In this document: one piece after another, positions 24,664 through 33,793 of the stretch
Layout of the letters: every line of letters begins with the position of its first letter
How positions within the stretch are numbered: position 1 is the stretch's first letter
From: a virus
Strand: one strand, 5' to 3'
DNA: 50,672 nt
Virus record (IMG/VR): IMGVR_UViG_3300034026_000012
Location: 1 to 50,672 of that record
Notes under the pieces: generated by a model
What the model was told of the DNA's origin: nothing
Seen by the model: the letters and a program-made list of their open reading frames with translations, nothing else
Databases searched by the model: none
Translations under genes and position numbers: made by a program

Positions 24664-27600
24664 TTATAACCCTATTAGCTTCTGTAACTTCTCCCTGTTG
24701 TGCCCCCCTTCTAAGGACGTGACCACCGCGTCAAAAGCCACACGCGGCTTCTCCTTCGCGCCCGCCGCGAACACGTCGCCGGGCCTTGTCGCCTGCACCT
24801 TAGAGTTAAATTCCCTGACGGCGCCCGCCAACTCTTTCTGCGTTTCCGCCAACTCCTTCTGTGTGGCCTGTACCTCTTTCAGCGCCGCCGCCATCTCGGC
24901 CGACTTGTCATCGCCGCCCGAGCCGGACGCGCGGTTGTTAGTCGGCGCGGAGGCTGACCGCCCGCGCTCCTCCTGTTCCTTCTGTTGCCGCTCGCGCATC
25001 TTCGCCATCACGCGAGCCAGCGGGGTCTTACCTCGCGGCGTGATGTCAGCCTGACCCGCGCGCAGCGCGTCAAAGGCCGCGTGCCCGCCGTTGCGCGCCA
25101 CGCTTTGCGAATCAATCACATGCTCGCCGCCGTCGAGCAGGGCGCGCACATGGTCGAAGCCGCGCGTCATGCCGGGGACGGCGCCGCCGTCAATGCGCCG
25201 GATGAAGCTGTTAGCCGGGCTGGATGCGTCCGCCAGTTCTTTGTTGGCGAGTAGCTTTGATGCGGTCTGCCCCGTCTGCTCGGCGTAGCCTGTGAGCAGT
25301 TCCTTAACCGGGTCGAGCCTCACAGTTTCCAACAGGTGGTTTTTAACCTGCCCCTTCCCGAACGCGGACTCACCTATTTGCTTGGCGGCCGTTAGAGTCT
25401 TCAGGTCTTTAACGTCGAGCGCGTATTCCGATTTGATGACCGGCTTTAAAGCCTTCTCGTCGCGGTGTGAAAAATGCTTCCACAACAGCAGCCCGCCCAC
25501 GGCGGCGGCGGCAATTCCAATCGTCCACGGGTTAGTCATCAGGGCTAACATGCCGCCCGACGAAGCGCCCGCGCCCGCACCGGCCGCCGCGCCCCCACCC
25601 GCCGCAGAACCGGAAGCCGTACCAGCGCCGACGCCCACCATTGCGGGAGCCGCGCCGAACTCTGCCGCGAACTTCGCAGGGTTAACCCACGGGCCAGCCG
25701 CCGCGCCTTTGGACGCCGCCGCGCCACCGAAGCCGAAAAGAGACTTGATGCCGGCCTTAAACCCTCCGGCCTTGAAAGCGTTGACGACGCCGCCGGCGTT
25801 GCCGAGGCTGAGGCCGCCGCCCCCGCCGCCGGACGCGATACTGTCCGCGCTCAGACTGGCTTTAGGACTGAGAACGTTATAAATCTTCTGCTGTACCTTC
25901 TCTTTGGCGAGCCGGACAAGGAAGTCTTTGGCGTCATCAAGGATGCCCTCAAACAACCCTTGCCAGTCGCGCCGGATGGCCGCGTTCAGAGCGCCGCCGA
26001 AGTAGCCAGCAATAACGCCGCTGATTTTCTTCGCGCGCTTTTCCGCTTCATCGGTAGAGGCTTTGATGAGCGGCAGCACTTCCTGAAAAGCGCCCTTCGT
26101 CTCCTGTGCTACCAACTTCACGTTGGCGAGGGCTTGGGGCGCCACGCGCTGCGCGATGATGCCCGCCTGTTGCTCAATCGGACTCGTCTCGCGCTCGTAC
26201 CAATCAACCGCCAGCGCCCGCCGCGCGTCCTCGGGGGTGAACAGTTTCGAGCCGGGGCGGAAGCTGCCGCCGTCCGCCGCCGCCTGCGCCGCCGCTTGCG
26301 CCCGCTGCGCTTCTATCAGCGTCGCAACGTGCCCTTGAGCCAGCCGGACGAAGTTGCTAGAGACTTGCAGTTCTTCGGCCATCAGCTTCACGCGGAGCGC
26401 GTATTCGCTCTGCGCCTGCACGGACGTGCGCTCACTCGCGGCGGCGGCCTTCTCGACTTGGAACAGCCATTCGAGGAAAGCCCTCTGATTGCCCGCGCCT
26501 ACGAAGCGGCCGACGCCGCCGCGCAAGTCGCCCGACGCCGGGGTGTCGGAGCCGAGCGCGCGTTGCTCCATCTCGGGCGCGAATGGGGTGCCGGGGAAGC
26601 CCGAGAAGTCGGGCGCCTTGACGATGGCGACGGGGACGGGGGTTTGAGTAGAGACGGACAAGGAGCCTGCGCCGCCAGTCGCGCGCGTGTAGTCGCGCAA
26701 TATGGTATTGACGTATTCGGGCGTTTGTCCGTTCTGAGGTATCCCCTGCGCGCGTTGGGCAGCTTCTTCACTGACTGTCCAGCGGCGGCCGGAGCCGCCG
26801 ACGTAAGAATTAACGTCCGGTCGGTTCGGTAGATGAGCAAGCACCGCGCCCTCGCCCGCGTTATAGGCAGCCAGCGCAAGGCGCACGTCCCCCTTGAACA
26901 TCTTGAGCAATCCGGCAAGATACTTTGTGCCGCCCATGATGTTCTGCTCAGGGTCGAAGATGTCTTTGACGCCGAGACTAGCCGCCGTCGCGGGCATCAA
27001 CTGCATCAACCCGCGAGCGCCCATAGGCGAGACGGCCTTGCTGTGATAGTTGGACTCCTTTTTGATGACGGCTTTAATTAAGTCAGGGTCAACTTTGAAT
27101 CGCTCTGCCGCTTTCCTCACGAACTCGTCTATCCGCTCGCGGCTGTTCCCCTGACCCTGTAGCAGACCGCGATTAAATCCCTGCACCGCGCTAAAGCTCG
27201 CTTCAAAACCCAACTTGTCAAAGACGCGCGACGGTGAGTGCTGGTCAAGCTCGTCGCGCCAGCCCTGCTCAAGTTGCCCGGCCGCCCCCGCCCCCGCCTC
27301 GTACAGCTTCGGCCCCGTCTGCTTAACGCTATCCGCCGCGCCGCTGAAAGCCTCCGCGCCGAGCTTCGGCAGACTCACGCCGAGCGCCCGCAAGCCATCC
27401 TCAACCGCCGACAGCGCCGAGTCCGTGCCCGCGCTGACGTAGCCCGCGAGCCGTTCGGCCGCGCCGCCTTGTAAACCCTGATTAAGAGCCTTCTGGCCGA
27501 CGAGCTTGTGTCTGAACAGAGACTCGGTAGCCTTCCCCATAATCACGCTCATATTGTCTTCGGTCATCGCCTCCTGACCGACGAGCGTGTTCAGGTTGAT

Positions 27601-28893
27601 GTCCTTGCCCGTACCGCCGAACTCCTTTTGCAGCCCGCGCACGATGGCGTTAATAGCCGCGTTCGCGTCAAGGCGGTTGTGCTCTGCCATGTCGCGCGCG
27701 ACGGCTATGGCCTGCTCCTCTGAGAGCCGCGACAGCTTAGGGTATTGACTCTGTAATTCCTCCGCGATGTAGCGCCAGCCGTTGACGCCCGACTCTTGAA
27801 GCTGGCGCGACATCTCCTCCGCATTCACGCGCTGCTTGCCCTTGATGTCCGCGAGCGCTTTTGTGATGGAGATAACCTTTTGCTCTGCTTCTTCACCGAC
27901 CAAACCCATACCCGCCGCCGCGTCGCCCGCCGTGCGCAGTAGCGGGATAATCTCATCACGCTTGAAGTTGAGCGCGAGCAGGCGGTTAGCCTGCCCCGTC
28001 GCCTGCGGAATCTTGAGGGGAGATTCGACCTGCGCGAACTGTGCGACCTCATCAAAGAAGCGTCCGGCCTGCGCGTCGCCGCCGAGCTTGCGCCGAAGCC
28101 CGAGCATGGTCGCCTCTTTGAGCCGGTTGAAGTCCATGCCCGCAGAGATGCCCTGTTGCACCTGTTCGACCGCGCCCGTGATTACGCCCGAGATGATGTT
28201 GCCCGTCGCCACGCTCAGAGCGTTGCCGACGAAGCCGCCGCCAGCGCCCCCGCCGCCCGACACCCCGAACGCGCGCTTGAAGCCGTCAGACGCGCCCTTG
28301 CCGAGCCTGCTAAAGAAACCCGCGCCGAGTTCTTTTTCGTAGTCCTTCGCCGCCGCCCGCGCCGTCGCCTGCGCGGTCTTTAGCTTCTCGCGCTCCTGCT
28401 TCTGGAACTCGCGCGTTGCGAGTGAGGCCGTGCGAATCTCGGCCTGCTTCATGCGCTCGACTTCTACGAACCGTTGACGGTCAAGGCGCATCTCGGCAGA
28501 CGTGGCGGCAGTCACAGACCTGACGTGCTGCTGATTGAAGGTTTCTATGTTGCGGTAGGTGGATTGAAAGTCGCGCGACAGGTCTAACATGTGGCGGTCT
28601 ATGACCGCGAAGCTTTGAAGGAATTGGCCCTGAAAACTTCTGTTGAAGGCCGCCGCGTCCGCCAACATCTGGCGGTGCAGGTCAAGCATCGCGTTACGCA
28701 TCCCGCCGCCCCGACGCGATGACCTGTCCATCTCGGCAAAGGGGTTAGTAAAGCCGCTCATGTCCAGCGGCTTTCCATCCCTGCCCGCGACGACGGCGCG
28801 GAAGTTCTTGGCCTTCGCCGCTACGCGGTCGAAAGTCTGTTCGGCCTGCTTACCGTCGGCCGTAATCTCTATGTGAACCCTGCGCTCTCCCAC
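24664..28893 (-). CDS. Second tape-measure-like protein with lytic transglycosylase domain (TMP2)
   Basis: 1409 residues. The start (VHIEITADGKQAEQTFDRVAAKAK) and the region RLKEATMLGLRRKLGG ... LKIPQATGQANRLLALNFKRDEI are a typical tape measure N-terminal domain. A transglycosylase-like domain spans about residues 581-690, with probable catalytic Glu613 in KKESNY and GARGLMQLMPAT. The C-terminal part (about 1032-1409) is homologous to TMP1, for example NPWTIGIAAAA, WKHFSH, HLLETVRLD, RRIDGG and VARNGGH. There is no chaperone pair upstream: small DNA-binding-type genes and the MuF-like gene lie there instead. It could be an alternative tail measure, or an ejected wall-degrading protein. Confidence 0.85.
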   Translation of the reverse strand: MGERRVHIEITADGKQAEQTFDRVAAKAKNFRAVVAGRDGKPLDMSGFTNPFAEMDRSSRRGGGMRNAMLDLHRQMLADAAAFNRSFQGQFLQSFAVIDRHMLDLSRDFQSTYRNIETFNQQHVRSVTAATSAEMRLDRQRFVEVERMKQAEIRTASLATREFQKQEREKLKTAQATARAAAKDYEKELGAGFFSRLGKGASDGFKRAFGVSGGGGAGGGFVGNALSVATGNIISGVITGAVEQVQQGISAGMDFNRLKEATMLGLRRKLGGDAQAGRFFDEVAQFAQVESPLKIPQATGQANRLLALNFKRDEIIPLLRTAGDAAAGMGLVGEEAEQKVISITKALADIKGKQRVNAEEMSRQLQESGVNGWRYIAEELQSQYPKLSRLSEEQAIAVARDMAEHNRLDANAAINAIVRGLQKEFGGTGKDINLNTLVGQEAMTEDNMSVIMGKATESLFRHKLVGQKALNQGLQGGAAERLAGYVSAGTDSALSAVEDGLRALGVSLPKLGAEAFSGAADSVKQTGPKLYEAGAGAAGQLEQGWRDELDQHSPSRVFDKLGFEASFSAVQGFNRGLLQGQGNSRERIDEFVRKAAERFKVDPDLIKAVIKKESNYHSKAVSPMGARGLMQLMPATAASLGVKDIFDPEQNIMGGTKYLAGLLKMFKGDVRLALAAYNAGEGAVLAHLPNRPDVNSYVGGSGRRWTVSEEAAQRAQGIPQNGQTPEYVNTILRDYTRATGGAGSLSVSTQTPVPVAIVKAPDFSGFPGTPFAPEMEQRALGSDTPASGDLRGGVGRFVGAGNQRAFLEWLFQVEKAAAASERTSVQAQSEYALRVKLMAEELQVSSNFVRLAQGHVATLIEAQRAQAAAQAAADGGSFRPGSKLFTPEDARRALAVDWYERETSPIEQQAGIIAQRVAPQALANVKLVAQETKGAFQEVLPLIKASTDEAEKRAKKISGVIAGYFGGALNAAIRRDWQGLFEGILDDAKDFLVRLAKEKVQQKIYNVLSPKASLSADSIASGGGGGGLSLGNAGGVVNAFKAGGFKAGIKSLFGFGGAAASKGAAAGPWVNPAKFAAEFGAAPAMVGVGAGTASGSAAGGGAAAGAGAGASSGGMLALMTNPWTIGIAAAAVGGLLLWKHFSHRDEKALKPVIKSEYALDVKDLKTLTAAKQIGESAFGKGQVKNHLLETVRLDPVKELLTGYAEQTGQTASKLLANKELADASSPANSFIRRIDGGAVPGMTRGFDHVRALLDGGEHVIDSQSVARNGGHAAFDALRAGQADITPRGKTPLARVMAKMRERQQKEQEERGRSASAPTNNRASGSGGDDKSAEMAAALKEVQATQKELAETQKELAGAVREFNSKVQATRPGDVFAAGAKEKPRVAFDAVVTSLEGGHNREKLQKLIGL

Positions 28894-28902
28894 GGTGTAC
28901 CC

Positions 28903-29133
28903 CTAACGCTTCATGCCTTCGGGCGGGATGAGTGCGGCGATGATTTTACGCCTGCCGCAGCGGTCGCAAATTTCCGTGGGGGCTGTGTCGCTGTTGGCTT
29001 CGGAGAGTGAAGCGTAAGAGCGAGTTTCCGCGCCGTGCCTGCACAGCCCGGCCTTCTTCGCGCCCCTCAAAAGAGCGCGGCGCGCGGCCCTCGTGTTGCG
29101 GCCGTCAACGGGTCTGCCGGTCTGTTGTGCCAT
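28903..29133 (-). CDS. Small zinc-finger protein
   Basis: 76 residues from the ATG at 29133, close behind the previous stop. Basic start (RAARRALLRGAKKAGLC), then CDRCGRRK near the end. Co-transcribed with TMP2. Unknown function. Confidence 0.5.
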   Translation of the reverse strand: MAQQTGRPVDGRNTRAARRALLRGAKKAGLCRHGAETRSYASLSEANSDTAPTEICDRCGRRKIIAALIPPEGMKR

Positions 29134-29138
29134 CGGTG

Positions 29139-29417
29139 TTAGCCGTTCGCCGCCAGCCTGAGTTTGGGCCTGCGCGCGATGGTCTGGATTTGGAATTGCG
29201 GCTGGAAGCCGCGAACCCACGCGACGAACGAGCGCCGATAGACCATGTAGCCCATTGAAGTTTTCATGCCCTCAAGGGTGCCATCCTCTATCAAGCCGAC
29301 GAGCGTCGGGCGCGAAGGAACCGGGTCAAATATCTCCTGCGCGCGGAGTATTTCTTCGACCCGCTGAAGGCGCATGAGAGTTTCCGTCTTGAAGTCGAAG
29401 TTAAAAACCTTTCTCAT
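29139..29417 (-). CDS. Small DNA-binding-type protein, paralog of 35444-35710
   Basis: 92 residues. It shares with the 88-residue protein at 35444-35710 the line P(V/I)PSRPTL followed by IEDGTLEG, GY and SF.AW. This looks like a winged helix-turn-helix of the excisionase type (a helical start, SRxTLxxxIEDGTL as turn and recognition helix, then a beta wing with GYxV). The two copies sit upstream of the two leftward blocks, TMP2 and terminase. Confidence 0.6.
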   Translation of the reverse strand: MRKVFNFDFKTETLMRLQRVEEILRAQEIFDPVPSRPTLVGLIEDGTLEGMKTSMGYMVYRRSFVAWVRGFQPQFQIQTIARRPKLRLAANG

Positions 29418-29421
29418 GTAC

Positions 29422-30372
29422 TCACTCCGATTTATTAACTTGAAGCGCCCGAACGTAACAGCCGCAACCTACGTGGTATGGCGGGAAGCCGCGCCCCTCG
29501 GCGACTAAGTCGTCGTCAATGTGCGTGTCTGTGTGCCTGTCCTTGACGTAGCCGACCGGGTCGCTCGCGAACGCGCGGCCGAGGTCTGACTTGTAAAGCT
29601 CCAGCGCGTAATCGCCCGGCTCAAGCTGAGAAAGTCGCCCCACGGCGGCCGCGGCCACCGACACCTTGACGAGCTTGCCGTCGAGCGTGGGGCAGATGTT
29701 GGTCGTGCATTTGCCGTCCTCGATGACGACGATGCGCGCGTACTCGACCTCTGCCTGCGCGAGCGACCCGAAGTGTGCGTAGTTGCGAATGCGCTGCACG
29801 CTCGACTGCACGATGGTCTCGACGTTGAAGTCCGAGAGGTTGTCGAGCTTGCCCGCGGCCGCCTTCCGAAAATCGTCAAGCTCCTCACTCGTCCCGCGCC
29901 CGAAGAGCGCCGCGCCCTTCTCCAGATACTCGTCGCGGATGAACGTCTTGAGTTCGTCGCGCCGGTTGTTGACGAAGGTCGAAAAGTAAAAGTGGTCGAG
30001 CTTGCTGAAGAATTTGACCGCGCGCGTGTCGGCGCCGCCGAAGCGCATCGTGACGGGAGGGTCATGGCCTCCGAAGGGGCTGTTATCGCGGAGGCGGTAA
30101 AACCTGTAGACCTGCTCGGTCGTGCGCTTGACGGCGGCGCGGGCTCGCGGCGAAGAAAACTGAGCGCGGTAGGCGTCGGCGATTTCGTCAACGACGGCGT
30201 CGCCGAAGTCCTCGGCTGAAGCGAAGTCGTCAGTTGAAGAGCGCTCAAGCAGAGCGCGAATGCGCTCCAGAGCAGCGTCACGCGCGCGCGCGGCGACGGG
30301 GCCGGCGAGCCTGACGTAGTTAGCAATGAACTTGTCGAGTAGCGCATTGATCTCCTCTTCGCTCAGGCGGCC
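29422..30372 (-). CDS. MuF-like minor head protein (frameshift-dependent)
   Basis: About 316 residues as an extension of the portal frame. A frame open from 30372 carries the whole domain: LSEEEINALLDKFI at the start, then YRFYRLRDNSPFGGHD, and the family motif DGKCTTNICPTLDGK followed by PPYHVGCGCY, the usual MuF/SPP1 gp7 ending. No ATG, GTG or TTG occurs in this frame before the ATG at 30048, which would remove the first third of the domain. A -1 shift at the A-tract in the last portal codons enters this frame exactly. A shorter protein from ATG 30048 (208 residues) is the alternative. Confidence 0.75.
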   Translation of the reverse strand, partial: GRLSEEEINALLDKFIANYVRLAGPVAARARDAALERIRALLERSSTDDFASAEDFGDAVVDEIADAYRAQFSSPRARAAVKRTTEQVYRFYRLRDNSPFGGHDPPVTMRFGGADTRAVKFFSKLDHFYFSTFVNNRRDELKTFIRDEYLEKGAALFGRGTSEELDDFRKAAAGKLDNLSDFNVETIVQSSVQRIRNYAHFGSLAQAEVEYARIVVIEDGKCTTNICPTLDGKLVKVSVAAAAVGRLSQLEPGDYALELYKSDLGRAFASDPVGYVKDRHTDTHIDDDLVAEGRGFPPYHVGCGCYVRALQVNKSE

Positions 30373-31862
30373 TTTTTTTTTAGGGCGAACTTATGGACGG
30401 GGACGTAGGTGTCCACCTCGACAGGGGCGCCGCTCAGCTCTACCCGCTGGGGGATGTGCCGGTACTTCTGCGCGCCCCTGTCGAAGTGGAAGGTGGCGGA
30501 AAAGCTCTCGCGCCCAGCCCCCACGCCCATGCGCCTGAGCGAGCCCGCCAACTCCGGGTTGTCGGAGAGCAGTTCCGGGTCGAAGGCCGACCCGTAGCCC
30601 ATCTCCTGCGCCGCCTGGTCGGGCGAGATGATCCCCGCCCGCGCCTTCGTCAGCGCGCGCCTCTCGTTGATCTCCGCGGCCTGCGCCTCTTCGAGCGGCT
30701 TGAGTGCGTGTGCGCGGTTGAACTGGAAGGAGACGCCGCCCACCTCGACGCCGCCGAGGCGTAGGTCGAGCCGGTAGGTCGCCTCGCGCCGTCGCTTGAC
30801 GAGGCGCTGCACCCCTGCGGCCTGCGCCTGCATGAACTGGTAGACCACCCAGGCGTAAGTCTCAGTCGTCGAGTCCGTGCGGCCGAAGAATGCGGGGAAT
30901 CCGTTGAAGCCCGAGATGGCCTGCTGCTCGTTGAGCGAGAAGAGGGCGTCGAACCCCCGCGCGTCACCCGTGACGGAAGACGCGGTGACCTTCTGGTCAT
31001 TCCAGTGGACTAAGAGCCCGTCCTTCAGGAAGGGCTTGATCGTCTCGCCGACCGCCTTCAGGTAAGTCCGCCTGTCGGTCCTGAATTCCGCCTCCGACTG
31101 CCCCGGCTTTTTCGTCGGCGGCGTGCAGGCGTAGGAGATGAGCCCGAGCAGACCAAACTTCTGGGCGACGTACTTGAAGTTGTCGAGCATGTCCTTCTGA
31201 GGCCCCGTGATCGCCCCGACGGCGGCGGTCGCGATGGGCTTCGCGTACGGACTGTTCTCGACGCGCTGGTGCGCGTAGTAGTGGTAGGTGTGCTCGTTGA
31301 GCGGGATGAGGCCGAGCGCCGAACGCTGCAAGCCGAGCATGGATGTCGGTTGCTGGTGCGGGACGTATTTGCCCTCGATAAGCCGGAAGCGAATCTGCTC
31401 CACGGGGACGAGCACGACGCGCTCGACGCGCCGGCCGGCGAGGTCAACAACGTCCTCGGAAGAGAGCGCCCCCGACCAGGCGATCTGAGCCAGCTCGTCG
31501 TTGACGAGGCCGTCCACGCCCGCGCCCAGATCGTAGAGCCGTGACGCGGCCTCGTTGAGGCGCGCGGCGGCGGCCTCGGCTCGCTGCGCCGTCGGCGCGT
31601 CCACCACCAACTTGTGGCCCGTGTTGGCGAGGTTGACGACGTTGGCGACAAACTGCGAAAAATCGGGGTTATGAATCCAGAGGTGCTTGAGGCACCGCAG
31701 CATCTCGAAGTCGATGACGGGTGAGACCGAGCCGTAGAAGGAGAGCGCGCCGCCGATCTGGTCGGCGAGCGTGCCCTCGACGGACGAGCGCCCGCCCTCC
31801 GGCAGCTCCGAGAAGCCGCCGGTGAGCAGGGTCGCTATCCGCCATTTAAGTCGCTCGAACAT
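30363..31862 (-). CDS. Portal protein
   Basis: 499 residues from the ATG at 31862 (a TTG at 31871 is in frame). It has the portal pattern: an N-terminal segment, the crown and wing region with VHWNDQKVTASSVTGDARGFDALFSLNEQQAISGFNGFPAFFGRTDSTTETYAWVVYQF, then a C-terminal DUF-type barrel with basic end KFALKKKAA. It forms the ring through which DNA is packed. It lies next to the large terminase gene, as usual. It ends in the A-tract of the frameshift site. Confidence 0.85.
   Translation of the reverse strand: MFERLKWRIATLLTGGFSELPEGGRSSVEGTLADQIGGALSFYGSVSPVIDFEMLRCLKHLWIHNPDFSQFVANVVNLANTGHKLVVDAPTAQRAEAAAARLNEAASRLYDLGAGVDGLVNDELAQIAWSGALSSEDVVDLAGRRVERVVLVPVEQIRFRLIEGKYVPHQQPTSMLGLQRSALGLIPLNEHTYHYYAHQRVENSPYAKPIATAAVGAITGPQKDMLDNFKYVAQKFGLLGLISYACTPPTKKPGQSEAEFRTDRRTYLKAVGETIKPFLKDGLLVHWNDQKVTASSVTGDARGFDALFSLNEQQAISGFNGFPAFFGRTDSTTETYAWVVYQFMQAQAAGVQRLVKRRREATYRLDLRLGGVEVGGVSFQFNRAHALKPLEEAQAAEINERRALTKARAGIISPDQAAQEMGYGSAFDPELLSDNPELAGSLRRMGVGAGRESFSATFHFDRGAQKYRHIPQRVELSGAPVEVDTYVPVHKFALKKKAA
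30372..30378 (-). other. Candidate -1 frameshift site A AAA AAG at portal end
   Basis: The last portal codons read CTA AAA AAA AAG GCC GCC TGA. The heptamer A AAA AAG (the dnaX type) lies in the correct frame and at the end of a run of nine A. A -1 slip gives GGC CGC CTG AGC and continues into the MuF frame. A miscounted homopolymer would have the same effect. Confidence 0.6.
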
Positions 31863-31901
31863 CGTTTTCAAACTTCGCGTTTAAATCGGCTCTGTTGAGG
31901 C

Positions 31902-31936
31902 CGCCCCTCGAAATATGCAGCGGGGCGTTTTTCTTT
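31902..31936 (+). terminator. Rightward-type terminator copy in the portal-TerL gap
   Basis: CGCCCC/GGGGCG stem followed by TTTTTCTTT on the plus strand, like 24087-24122. No rightward gene precedes it here, so it may be a relic that came with the repeat, or may stop antisense transcripts. On the minus strand there is no T-run, so late mRNA should pass. Confidence 0.4.
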
Positions 31937-31984
31937 CCCGGCCCGCCCCTGGGACGCTCTGGGACACCCTAGCCGGCCCGTTAG
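31921..31984. repeat. 64-bp direct repeat, right copy
   Basis: Partner of 24107-24170 (56 of 64 identical). It directly follows the large terminase stop on the minus strand, and lies before the portal. Confidence 0.7.
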
Positions 31985-32008
31985 AGGGGAGCCCCGACCT
32001 CTCCCCGG

Positions 32009-33793
32009 TCAGCGCGCGAAGCCCACCTCCGGCATGTCGCCCACGAACCCCGTGAAACTCCCCATCTCCATCCGTAGCACGTAGGCACCAATCGCCAGCG
32101 CCATGAACAGGTCATCCTCGTAACCTGGCAGCGCGGCGAATGAGCCGCTGTCGTTCCAGACAACCGTCAACGCTTGGTCACAAAACGCTTGGCTCGAAAG
32201 GCCAAGTTCGCGCTTGCGCACCATCTCTTCGAGGGCAAGCCCTGCCAGCGGCTTGTTCTGCGCGTCGGTGGGGAAGCCGTACTGAGCTTTCTCGTATGCC
32301 TCATTGAGCGCGAGCTTGTTCTGTTCGAGCGCGCGGCGGGTCGGGGCGTCGAGGTGCTTATAGATGCGCTCGCCGTAGCCGAGCGCCTTGAGGGTGACGA
32401 TGGTCGCGTAGCCGGTGTTGTTGCGCTCCGGCACGATGCGGCCGCCGTTGTAAAGGTCGCTGACTTCGCCGACTCGGTAGGCGAGCAGGTCGGGCGGGAG
32501 TTTCAGCTTCTCCTCGAAGACCTGTCCCATCTGCCAGATGTCAATCACCTGGATTGCCGCCGGGTTGCCGCGCTCAGTGCCGGCACTGGTGTCAACGATC
32601 ACGAGGTATTCGTGCCCCTCTAGTGGCTCCGAGGGGTCGCAAGTGACCTTGAGATAGTCGGCACGGATGACGGGACGGCCGGTCTGCTCGAAGCAGTCTT
32701 TGTCGTTCTCCGGGTACTCGACGAGGAAGGTCTTCTCGCTGCGCTGCTCGATTTTGAAGCGACGCCAGGCGATGTACTCGGCGACCTCGGGCGCGTACCA
32801 TTTCGCTCCCCGCCGGATGTAGCCGCGCCGGATGAGGTGCAGGAGGATGCGCGCGGCGACCTTACGCTCCGCGCTGGTGACGGGCTCAAGGTTTCTCTTC
32901 GCGTCAGGCTCGGCCGGGTCGAAGATGACCCATTCGCCACCCACGCGCAGGAAGCCCGCGCCGGCACTCCGGCAACTGCGCCTCCACCACCATTCGTAGA
33001 AGTGTGCCGACCAGCCGCCCCGCCTGTGCTTTCCCTCCTGAAAGATGCTGTGAAAGACCTCGATGCCCTTAGCAGTTGACTCGACATCAACCTCGGCGTC
33101 CGTCGCACACGCCTCCATGATGGCCGTGAGGGCGAGCCGCACGTCGCCGCGCATCGACGGCATCTCCGTGATGAGCACGTCGGTGACGGTGTCGCCGCGC
33201 GCGGAGTCCTCGAAGCCGGGCTGCACGCCGTAGACGATAATGACGCTATCGACCGTGCCCTTCTCGGCGTCTTGGAACTCCAGCCCGCCTGTGTCGGTCT
33301 TCTGAGACTTGGGCTTCAGGTGCGGCGGGAGCATCCGGTACATCGTGCGCACATCCCTGCGGAACTTGGCTTCCGTCTTCGGGTTGTGCGCCACGATGTG
33401 GACGGTGCGGCCCGGCATTACCACGGCGTTGGCGACCTTGATCGCCAAGTGGATGGATGACGAGCCGCCCTTGCGCATCTTGAGAACGACGTTCTGACGG
33501 GTGCGCCTCCCGTAGTAGTCGTCCTGCATGTCATTGAACTTCAGCAGGACGAGCTTCTTCTGGTCGTTCTCGTCGCGGATGTAGATGAAGTTTTCAATGA
33601 ACAGTCGGCGGATGGCCGGGTCGTGCCATCTCTCGCGCCACTCCGAGAGCGGCGCATGCCGGAAATCCCATTCGTCTTCGCCCGACGTGCGGCCCTTCTT
33701 ATCGAGCTTCGACTGCGCGCGCGCGGCGGCGGCGCGCGCCCTTTCAAGACTGTCAGCCGCGGTCGGCTTTGGCTCTGTCGTCCTTCTCGCCAT
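32009..33793 (-). CDS. Terminase large subunit
   Basis: 594 residues. The ATPase part includes LLKFNDMQDDYYGRR, then a variant P-loop LKMRKGGSSS near residue 105 (no Lys directly before Ser, but a Lys and Arg ahead, as in other KARQxG-type terminases) and a Walker B-like strand VLITEMPSM. The nuclease half has LVIVDTSAGTERGNPAA (first Asp), RNNTGYATIVTLKALGY, and EDDLFMALAIG (last acidic pair). It cuts and pumps DNA into the head. Its start lies within the small subunit gene end (41-base overlap). Confidence 0.85.
   Translation of the reverse strand: MARRTTEPKPTAADSLERARAAAARAQSKLDKKGRTSGEDEWDFRHAPLSEWRERWHDPAIRRLFIENFIYIRDENDQKKLVLLKFNDMQDDYYGRRTRQNVVLKMRKGGSSSIHLAIKVANAVVMPGRTVHIVAHNPKTEAKFRRDVRTMYRMLPPHLKPKSQKTDTGGLEFQDAEKGTVDSVIIVYGVQPGFEDSARGDTVTDVLITEMPSMRGDVRLALTAIMEACATDAEVDVESTAKGIEVFHSIFQEGKHRRGGWSAHFYEWWWRRSCRSAGAGFLRVGGEWVIFDPAEPDAKRNLEPVTSAERKVAARILLHLIRRGYIRRGAKWYAPEVAEYIAWRRFKIEQRSEKTFLVEYPENDKDCFEQTGRPVIRADYLKVTCDPSEPLEGHEYLVIVDTSAGTERGNPAAIQVIDIWQMGQVFEEKLKLPPDLLAYRVGEVSDLYNGGRIVPERNNTGYATIVTLKALGYGERIYKHLDAPTRRALEQNKLALNEAYEKAQYGFPTDAQNKPLAGLALEEMVRKRELGLSSQAFCDQALTVVWNDSGSFAALPGYEDDLFMALAIGAYVLRMEMGSFTGFVGDMPEVGFAR

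Noticed and set aside
31902-31936. Functional terminator of the late operon
   Set aside because: The T-run is on the plus strand; leftward late mRNA meets no T-run here, so it should not stop.
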